Shown: piece by piece, positions 56,385 to 64,000 of the stretch
Numbering within the stretch: the first letter of the stretch is position 1
Layout of the letters: every line of letters begins with the position of its first letter
Assembly: GCA_016169945.1 (NCBI GenBank)
Contig: JADLSH010000331.1
Coordinates: 558,001 to 622,000, forward strand
DNA length: 64,000 nucleotides
DNA from: Trachythela sp. YZ-2020
Lineage: Eukaryota; Cnidaria; Anthozoa; Malacalcyonacea; Clavulariidae
Direction: 5' to 3'
Position numbers and translations under genes: made by a program
The notes under the pieces: generated by a model
The model's database searches: none
Told to the model about the DNA's origin: nothing
The model's input: the letters and a program-made list of their open reading frames with translations, nothing else

Positions 56385-56800
56385 AACTGGAATTAAACCA
56401 TTCCCCACTGTCCACCAACGAAGCTGGGAGCAAGCGACGCCTCGAAAACCTAATAAGAAAATTGGAGCAAACAGACCAGCATCAACTGTATAAAGAGATC
56501 ATCCAAGAACAACTTAAAGTGGGAAGTATTGAAGCAGCACCGGAAACGGCTACAGGAAAGGAGTTCTACATTCCACATAAAGGCATGACCAGGAAAATGC
56601 AGAAAGTACAAAACTACCTGCGAGAGAACGCAACAACCACTCTTCCCTAAACGATTACCTTCATCCAGGGCCTCCAATACAAGGCCGCTTATGAAATGTT
56701 TTAGTAAAATGACGTATCCACCCAATTCTCCTTACAGCCGATATGAAAAAGGCATTCCTACAAATCAGGATCATGGAAGATGAACGGGACAACTGTTAAA
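56385..56800 (+). pseudogene. BEL reverse transcriptase, N-terminal part
   Basis: WRLELNHSPLSTNEAGSKRR, LYKEIIQEQLKVGSIE, EFYIPHKGM and, in another frame, ADMKKAFLQIRIMEDERD (first catalytic aspartate). The YVDD half was not found. Confidence 0.78.
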
Positions 56801-57279
56801 GAAACCGAGCAAAAGAAAGTAACCGCCATTGAAGTGTTCGAAGACGCAACATTTACCATAAACTAGTAGCATTCTAATACTCTAGACCTTGAGCAGACCT
56901 GTGAAGCACAAACGTAGACAGAAGAAACAACCTACGCCCAAAGCAAGCTCTGAGGAGTTGATCAACAATAAGGGAAGTTACTTGGACTTCCTTGGAACAG
57001 CAGTAATAAAGCTAAAGCGAAAGCCACCAAAAAGATTTTCGCTGTTGCAACTGCTGAGCCAGACATCTTTGACGAACTGCTTGACAAACACCATGCGTTG
57101 ATATATCGCGTTATCACTAACTGCAAGAAACAACGCCGTGAAAGAGAAGTCGTCTAATCAAGACAAGCGATATCAAACAACAACAACATCGGTGGATACA
57201 GCGGGTGCCAAGGAAGCCCAAGCGGACCCTCATTTCCAAACTGACCAAATACAGCTGAACTTGTAGCCCAACGAAGACC

Positions 57280-58130
57280 AAGTACTAGAGGCTCGAGGGA
57301 AAATAGTAGCTGAATATCCCATCTACCTGCCTAATGCACATCCATTCACGGCCAAAGTGGTGTTTCAAGCTCACTTGTCCACAATCAACGAAGGGATCGC
57401 GATGAAAATGGCAAATGTTCGAGAACGGTACTGGGTACCTCGACTTCGCCGCTTGACAAAGACGATTACGAGAAAATATCACGGATATAAGCGGTTTCAA
57501 GAAAAAGCCTACCAAATACCACCAGCCTGAGACCTTCGAATCACCACAATGCAAGGAACTACACTTTATCATGTACTCGGTATCGATCTCGCCTGAACCA
57601 ATGCGGTATTCACTCAAGTCCAAATGGGAAGCAAGGGCTTACCTCGCTTTATACGTATGCAGCCTCACAACAGCGGTTCACTTAGATCTAGTGAAGTCAT
57701 TAAATGCCTCAGATTTCATTGTCAGCTTGAAGAAATTGATCGCACGCCGAGGAAAACCGGAATTGATCTACACAGATAACGCTGCTACATTTCAATCCTC
57801 TGTCAAGTGGATGAAAAAAAGTAAGGGAAGACGAAAAGCTCAACAACCTTCTGTCGAACTTCTTCATCGAATAACGATTTAACCTAAGTCGTGCCCTTTG
57901 GTGGGGAGGACAGTTTGAACGTCTAATTGGGGTGTTCAAGAATGCATTTCATAAGTCTGCCGGCAATAGAACTTTGAGTTCGACGAAGCTAGAAGAAATG
58001 GTACTAGATATCGAGATCACCATTAAAAATCGGCCGCTAAGCTATCTGGAAGACGACGTCGAGTTACCAATTTTAACCCTAACTCCATCCTACACAGGAA
58101 CCGAACCTCTACACCTGAGTTAGAAAATCG
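57280..58130 (+). pseudogene. BEL integrase
   Basis: AEYPIYLPNAHPFTAKVVFQ and a VRERYWVPRLRRL motif form the zinc-binding part; the expected C..C reads RKYHGYKRF, both cysteines replaced. The core shows YVCSLTTAVHLDLV, IARRGKPELIYTDNAATFQ (second aspartate), WWGGQFERLIGVFKNAF and IKNRPLSYLEDDVELP, with frame changes between. Confidence 0.85.
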
Positions 58131-58269
58131 CCGCATTCGAGAGAAAGCGAGAAACGAAGCGAAGTTTCTCCTTAAATGCAAACAAGCCATATGGAACAAG
58201 TGGACTCGGGAATACGTCCGAAGACTTCCAGAACATCACCGTCTGAAGGGGGAGAAAGAGACATCCCAT

Positions 58270-58545
58270 TCCAAGGATGGAGATATCGTCATTATTAATT
58301 GAAAGAAGATCAGAAACCCAGAAACGTGTGAAAACTAGCGATGGTAAAGCAATCGATCACGGGGAGAGACGGCGTTGTGAGAGCGGTAAAGTTAAGAACG
58401 GGAATGGTCATTTAGAACGGGCGATCCAACATTTGTTTCCGTTGGAGGGAAGTTGTGATATTCAAGAAGAAAGTCAACTAAATCCAGAAGCGCCAGAATA
58501 CAATCCTCGACCGAGAAGTAAAGCCGCAGACAAAGGTGGGCTACT
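58270..58545 (+). pseudogene. BEL integrase C-terminal tail
   Basis: GDIVII..., then KNGNGHLERAIQHLFPLEGS and LNPEAPEYNPRPRSKAA match the conserved BEL end (GDVV.I ... GNGYLERAIQ.LFPLE ... LNP.AP.F.PR). Confidence 0.8.
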
Positions 58546-58599
58546 CTACCAATCAATTAATCGTTTTTTAAAATATACATCTTGCAGTCAACATGACTG

Positions 58600-59100
58600 A
58601 ATTACATGTATACGATAAAGATACATTTATATAAATATGTTTGTATGTTAAAGTTAATATTAAAACCTAACTATATATTACATTTAAAACACTATATATC
58701 TATTAAGAATCATACTTATTTACATAATTTGGTATAAAAGACGTTTTGTAGCGATTAGTGTTACATTTGGTTATACGAAAAGTTCTATGAGATCGCAAAT
58801 GATTACATGTGCTATCAGTCCTATCGGGTAACAAACAAGCCAGTTTGTGATCGTTGTCCTGCACCATTTTTCCAAAGAACTTCTTACAGAGAAGTTCGCG
58901 TCTGTTATATAATGTTGGAATATTAGCTTCGAGAAGTGCATCATTATAATGTACACCAGGAAATATGATACGCATTGCTCTTTTTTGGATACGCTCTAAT
59001 TCCTCAGATAGATAATTTGGAAGAGCAGAATGAAATACTTGGCAGGACCGATTGGAGAAATCGCAAGACAAGAAGATCAAGAACAATAACAGTACTTAAG
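58600..59100 (-). pseudogene. LINE E: 5'-truncated C-terminus inside BEL
   Basis: The minus-strand frame CQVFHSALPNYLSEELERIQ + KRAMRIIFPG, NIPTLYNRRELLCKKFFGKM and a CNTNRYKTSFIPNYVN-type end is the C-terminus of a CR1/Rex/L2-type LINE. About 100 bases of untranslated sequence follow. It lies between the BEL tail and its terminal repeat, so it inserted after BEL. Confidence 0.82.
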
Positions 59101-59311
59101 TAACAAACATTAATTAAAACTTTTATATTTCCCCATCCCTATTTTACCAATTCTAAGATTTTGCATGTATATCGAAATCGAGAGTATACCTTGGGAAGTG
59201 TGTTAGGGATTGGGTTGCAAGAAGTGGCGAACCGGAAACGGGGAGGGCGTCGTACAAAAAAGTCTTAATTTGTTGTGGATACGTTCTATGGAATGCTAGA
59301 AATTAATAACA

Positions 59312-60765
59312 AAACGTCGTCCTCGCTCTGCTTACAACGGTAAACCACAGTTTTTTACGTCTTTTGTGTACGACATCTGAATTTGAAGACGCGAGAAGTG
59401 ATACTCAGGAAATTAACTCAAAACCCCTTTTCTCGATCGGGAATCAACTTCCTCAAGCTGTAGTAAATTCATACGATTGATAATTCACGACGAGTTTTCT
59501 TCACAATCACTTATTTGAACGAGTTTGTTTTGGCCGTCGCCTTTCGCGTGCCGTCCTAGATCGTAAGGTCTCTAATATCAATGACTTGCCGAAAGAATGG
59601 TTGAATCGTCCAATATAATATGCCCTCGTTGGAGAGGAAAGAATGAAAGACAAACGGCGATAGAGGGTCTGCATGAACAGCCGGTTTTCGTTACCAAACT
59701 ACCTATAGACTATTAGAAGAAATATGGGGAAACACAGAGCCGAAAGAAATGTATTCGCTTTTCCGTAAACATGTCAATCCAGACGAGAAAATGTAATAAA
59801 TAATAATCTATTCGCTTGAGCGTATAAACATGTCAAGAATGTGAACATGCCGCTCCAATCAGAAAGCTTCGTTCATGGGCGAACGGTCTAGCAACATCAC
59901 AAGCCATGCTGGCAGGCGTTTATTTCAGTTTTCAAACCTCCCTAATCCGAATAAACGCCAACTCCCAGGCCTACCCGCAAACAAGCTTTTTTCGATCAAT
60001 TTTTCCTGAACTAGGTTACGAGCCCGCATAATAACGACAGAAATGACTGCTTCACATATACAGTGGCAATGGCCGTCCGATTAGATCGAAGACGAATGTG
60101 CAGTGGCGTACAGCGCATTTCCTTTCCAAGATTTTCCATGCCGGCCGTAAACACGAACAAGTTTCCTTGTTCAAAATCTGGTATGATCAGTAATCTATTC
60201 TAACTGCAATCCTGCTCTCATTTGCTTACAGGTACGGAGTTATGGGAAAAGCGAGCCCTTGAGACGAGGAGCGAGGCAGTGAACGGTTTCCTTTGGGAAA
60301 TGAGGTGGAGAAATAACGATCGGTACAAACAACCCAAACTGTGATACAGAAAACCTAATCTGTGATACACAAAATTATTGCAATATCCTATTCCTGTTGA
60401 ACTGCGTTGATAAAGAAAATATTTATGCTTTCGTCTCAAATATATAGACGGTCACGCACAGACATATGGTGTTTCATATATCAGTAAAAATGGCCAAATA
60501 AATATGTTCCTCAAAACTAGCCCTCCCCCCCCCACAAAACTACACCATTTAGCAAACTGATCCCGATTTATTGAGATGTCATTGTTTTGTACCCAATGTT
60601 TAACATTACAGCATTTAGAATAGGATTGATAGACAGGTGTGTTTTAGGTCCTAAGAAGCTCATTTGCGTGACAGGAGCGTGATTAACCCTACTCCCCGCC
60701 ATGAGAATTAACGCATAGCCCATACTGTGGAAATTCCTAAATTGGATTGATTTTTTCCTTCTGTA
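59312..60765. other. No gene recognised
   Basis: Mixed-composition sequence; a C-run at 60522-60533. Short frames only. The minus strand at 60225-60300 is open but resembles nothing I know. Confidence 0.4.
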
Positions 60766-61167
60766 TCACCTAGTTGAGATGTTTAGTTTCGGAAAGAGTA
60801 AAGTTTCCGGATAAGGAATGAGTTTTGGGATTGGCTTTGAGTTACGGGTAATGTTGGGATACGGGTGCGCTGTACTCCGAGGATTCTCCGGTGTGAAAGG
60901 GGGTGTTGCCCGACGACAGGGATCGCATTTCCCATACCTCCCTGCCTGTGAGCGAATGGGAGCAGGAGTAGAGTTAGAATAGATTACTATTCCGGATGAA
61001 AGGCAATACTTGTTCGCTTTTCCCCTAGAAATAACTTTTCCATTCGTAACAATAATTAGCGAGTTCCCCGGGGACAGAACCTGGCCACTTGAAACAATAC
61101 CCTGATACGGACTAGAGCCGACAAAACGAGTGAGTGAGCTAGATCTGCTAATCAGATCATTCATCAC
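60766..61167 (-). other. Unrecognised 133-codon open frame
   Basis: Serine/proline-rich protein with SGQVLSPGNSLIIVTNG, a CDPCRRATPP motif and a P-rich C-terminus. No domain recognised, no flanking splice signals obvious, and not in evident continuity with the receptor. The sequence is more GC-rich than the surroundings. Confidence 0.25.
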
Positions 61168-61440
61168 TCTTTTTCGGGAGGCATTTTAATTTTTGTCAAA
61201 AAAAGAGAAAAGACCAAGTGAAATAATCACCCGAATCCCAACATGGATCGCCCACTCCATTGTCAGTTCTGGGCAGCCCCTAAAGGCATAAAAGGTATTA
61301 GACGCACGCACCTAGTTTCAACAACGGTGGGGCAAAGCATTCTTTTTACAAACTGCTCTGGGTGAAACCTAGGTTTTTACTCTAGATGTCTGAATACCGA
61401 TACCAACTTTTTAGGCCTGTACCGCCCGATTTGTAAAGAA

Positions 61441-61815
61441 TAACTAGAGGCAAAAACGAACCTCAGCAGCTACCGAGTTATCAGTTGCAACGAATGAGCC
61501 ATAACTATAACGAAACAGAAACTTGTCTGCCCTTACCGAATTTTTAAGTGCAAAGCATAAGTCTACTCTACAATTAGAAAGAATTAAGTTCTTGGCAACT
61601 ACCGAGCCATTTTGTAAACCATAGAAACTATACACGAAAGAGTAACTTCTCGGTCCCTACCGAGATTTTGTGAAGGACAACCATACTACTAAGCAAAAAT
61701 TGACTTATCGGCAGCTACGAAGTTATTGAACTTCTCTGCCGCTACGAAGTTTTTCCCATATATTCTACGCCATAGGCGAAAAATGACTTCTCGACACCTA
61801 CCGAATCATAAGTAG
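61441..61815. repeat. Degenerate tandem array, ~55-75-bp units
   Basis: Seven occurrences of a core like GAAA(A)TGACTTCTCGGCACCTACCGA(G/A)TTNT can be read at about 61456, 61514, 61588, 61645, 61704, 61732 and 61783, with conserved A-rich leaders (GGCAAAAACGAAC, AAGCAAAAATTGAC, GGCGAAAAATGAC). Confidence 0.75.
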
Positions 61816-62430
61816 ACCATATAATAATAGATAAACTGAATACTGTGACAGGAAGAAGGTGCGATAATTTAATTCTGTGCCGTTTATCAAAGCATTGTTT
61901 AAATAAACCTCGACAGAAAGTAATTCAAAACGGTAACGGCTGGGAATTTCTTTCAATATTCGACATAATTTGTATGAACTATCCAGTAAACTTCAAACTT
62001 TGGCCTGAACCAACACATCGATTTGCATTGGAATAAGTATTAAAATACAATTGAAAATCAGCTTTGTTCTGGCCCCGACCAAATTCAATTAGTTACGTAA
62101 AAACGTAATAAACGATTCTGTCTTATTTATTCTTTCATTTTGGCCCCAACCAGGTTTAAAATATAAAGCCTAAATTTAAAGTATCTAAGAGTTGAACCAG
62201 ACTAGGTGTTACGCTTGGCCAACGCAAGGATATATGTGGCTTGTGGGTCCCACCATCGACTATCCAGAAGACAGGGACTGGAAACGCTGGGCAAAACGCT
62301 AATGTTGCTGACGCGACATCCGTAATGCGCTTTTATGACGTAGCTGTTATCAGTTGCCACGCCAACCAGCCTTAATCAGAACAAAAAAGTTAATCCATTG
62401 GTAATTTGGCCTATTAAATCCAAGTGCATC
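61816..62430. other. No gene recognised
   Basis: Two similar stretches TTCTGGCCCCGACCAAATTC (62067) and TTTTGGCCCCAACCAGGTTT (62138) suggest a minor repeat. Confidence 0.4.
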
Positions 62431-62900
62431 TCATTAATATTTATTTTTTATGTGCCCTTAATGTACGAGTAAAATCCAACCGCGATCAGCCCCCCCCCGG
62501 GCAACCCCCAGGGAATTTGACTTTTGAAAAAATAAATAGTCAAATGCTCGGCCGGACAGGCAGGAACCACAGTCAAATGCCCTGCTATAAGGGTACATGG
62601 TTCTGGAATTTTGTTTAAAATTAAATTAAAAAGTGTTTTTCCGATTAGAAATTGTGGTGTACGACAACATATTCAATATTTGTCGCTCAGAATGTGTTTA
62701 AAAAAGCAATTTTAAAAATTTCGAAGCGCTAGAGTGTACATACTTAATGGGAACAACCGCTGACCAATTTGTTGTATGATGGTCAAATGCCCGACCGGGC
62801 GGATTAAACTTGCGTCAAATTCCCGCCTATACAGAGCTGATCTTGAGTCAAATGTCCGTGGGGTTGCCCAGGGGGGGGGGCTGACTCGTACATAAGCACA
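62431..62900. mobile_element. Fold-back element with C/G-tract arms
   Basis: TGTACGAGT ... TCAGCCCCCCCCCGGGCAACC and CAGGGAATTTGACTT at 62461-62525 are mirrored by GGTTGCCCAGGGGGGGGGGGC + TGACTCGTACATAAGC at 62862-62897. TCAAATGCCC/GGG.ATTTGAC motifs recur inside. A related block is at 21.56-21.66 kb. Confidence 0.7.
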
Positions 62901-62987
62901 GAGTTATTGCCAAGGTAAGTGCCTGTCGTAGCATGTATATCAAAATGGCGCACGTAAAAAGCATCCGTACATAAGTAGTTTCCTGTC

Positions 62988-64000
62988 AAACCCTGGAACT
63001 TGAAGAGAAGGCTATCACTTGTCTTTTACAACATATATTTATCATCTCATATGCAATGTTAATGCAAATAGGGTAGTTACAACTTTGTGCGATATGCCAA
63101 TCTTGTACAAACGAGATTTTTTGACGCTTCTGTTTGCGCGACTACGAGAGGAGCGCAATTTATGTTGTCCTCACTTCAAACCCTGTAACTTCGCTTTATA
63201 TATATTTCAGGACTTCACATTTACATATTTTAAACAAGAATAAATAAGTCGATGCAACAACTATCGCTTTTTCAAAAATTTCTTGGATTTAATAAAGCAA
63301 AAAATTACCTTTGGATGCATGTGTATTATTTTGAACTACAAAATAGCCGCCTTCATTGTTGTTTCTGTACACATGTACTTCAAACCCCGTAACTTCATTT
63401 TAAATATATTTCAGGGTTCTCATCTATATATATTAATATTGAACAAAAATAGAAATGTAAATGCGGCTATCGCTATTTTAAACTTCTCCTGGGTATAACA
63501 AAACAAAAAATAACTTTTGAGTGCATGCGTATTATCTTGAAATACAAAAATCTCGCCACTGTTGTTGTTTCTGCACACACCTACTTCAAACCATGTAACT
63601 CCACTTTAGGTATATTTCAAGGTTTCTTATCTAATATAATGAACAAAAATGTAAATGTCAATGCAGCTATCTGTTTTTTAAATTTCTATTGGCTTTAACA
63701 AAGCAAAAAATAACTTTTGAGTGCTTGCGTATTATTTTGAACTACAAAAACTCGCCATTGTTGTTGTCGCTGTACACACCTACTTCAAACCCTATAACTT
63801 TATTTTGAATATATTTCAGGGTTTTCCATTTATATATATTGACCAAAAATAGAAATGTCAATGCAGCTATTGCCTTTTCAAACTTCTATTGGGATTACCA
63901 TTGCCAAATATCACCTTTGAATGCATGCGTATTATTTCGAACTACAAAAACACTCGCTATTGACATTGTTGTTGTTCTACAGGCCGTATCACGGAAAACA
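62988..64000. repeat. ~205-bp satellite, five copies, running off the window
   Basis: Units start at ACTTCAAACC: 63173, 63377, 63583 and 63782, with an older copy at about 62988. Shared landmarks are CTTCAAACCCTGTAAC, ATATTTCAGGGTTT, AGAAATGTAAATGC(A/G)GCTATC, ACAAAGCAAAAAAT and TGCATGCGTATTATTTTGAA. No protein. Confidence 0.93.

Larger units (their letters stand above)
54034..59311 (+). mobile_element. BEL/Pao LTR retrotransposon, heavily decayed
   Basis: Plus-strand order Gag - protease - RT - integrase with BEL/Pao-specific motifs. The borders are marked by a 41-bp direct repeat (54034-54074 and 59271-59311) starting TGTTGTGGATACGTTCTATG and ending TAATAACA, about 90 percent alike. These are too short for normal LTRs and may be all that is left of them. 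RNase H is not recognised, and a stretch at about 55640-56380 (with a C/TCC tract at 55798-55838) shows no BEL coding. A LINE 3' end is inserted near the right end. Confidence 0.8.

Overview
The window looks like a piece of an AT-rich invertebrate animal nuclear genome. The evidence is GT-AG introns, a multi-exon adhesion GPCR, and LINE, Penelope, Ty3/Gypsy, BEL/Pao, Helitron, SINE and MITE remnants. An anthozoan or other cnidarian is my best guess, but that is inference; no rRNA, mitochondrial or other diagnostic gene is present. There is no operon structure, CRISPR array or bacterial-type gene.

One host gene dominates. Seventeen minus-strand exons between 53607 and 18870 join into an adhesion G-protein-coupled receptor with the order SEA - Ig - Ig - hormone-receptor-like (HormR) - GAIN/GPS - seven-transmembrane - short cytoplasmic tail. 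I placed each junction from splice sites and codon phase. All agree except one, at the start of the 25.5 kb exon. The 5' end (signal peptide and first exons) was not found and may lie beyond the BEL element or outside the window.

Layout: 0-2.3 kb holds a dead LINE (A). 2.3-12.8 kb is non-coding with LINE fragments, a long-TIR MITE, a tandem duplication and a palindrome. 12.8-17.0 kb is a complete but inactivated Ty3/Gypsy element with 180-bp LTRs and a 5-bp target duplication. 17-18.9 kb holds small repeats and a MITE. 18.9-26.5 kb holds the receptor's 7TM, GPS, GAIN and part of HormR. 26.5-38.1 kb is an 11.6-kb intron filled with a tandem repeat family interrupted by a roughly 4.8-kb insert bearing a 27-bp palindromic satellite, plus a tRNA-bearing hairpin element and a TIR element. 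38.1-41.6 kb holds HormR and Ig exons with a Helitron-type protein fragment between them. 42-47.9 kb is an intron with an L2/CR1-like LINE split by a Penelope-like insertion that carries a hammerhead ribozyme. 47.9-53.6 kb holds Ig and SEA exons. 54-59.3 kb is a degraded BEL/Pao element with a LINE 3' end inside it. 59.3-64 kb is repeats, ending in a ~205-bp satellite that runs off the window.

The mobile elements are not working systems: every long retroelement reading frame carries stops, frameshifts or lost catalytic residues. The most noteworthy items are the receptor architecture, the intact-looking hammerhead ribozyme inside a non-autonomous Penelope derivative nested in a LINE, and the palindromic satellite at the end of a large candidate DNA transposon.
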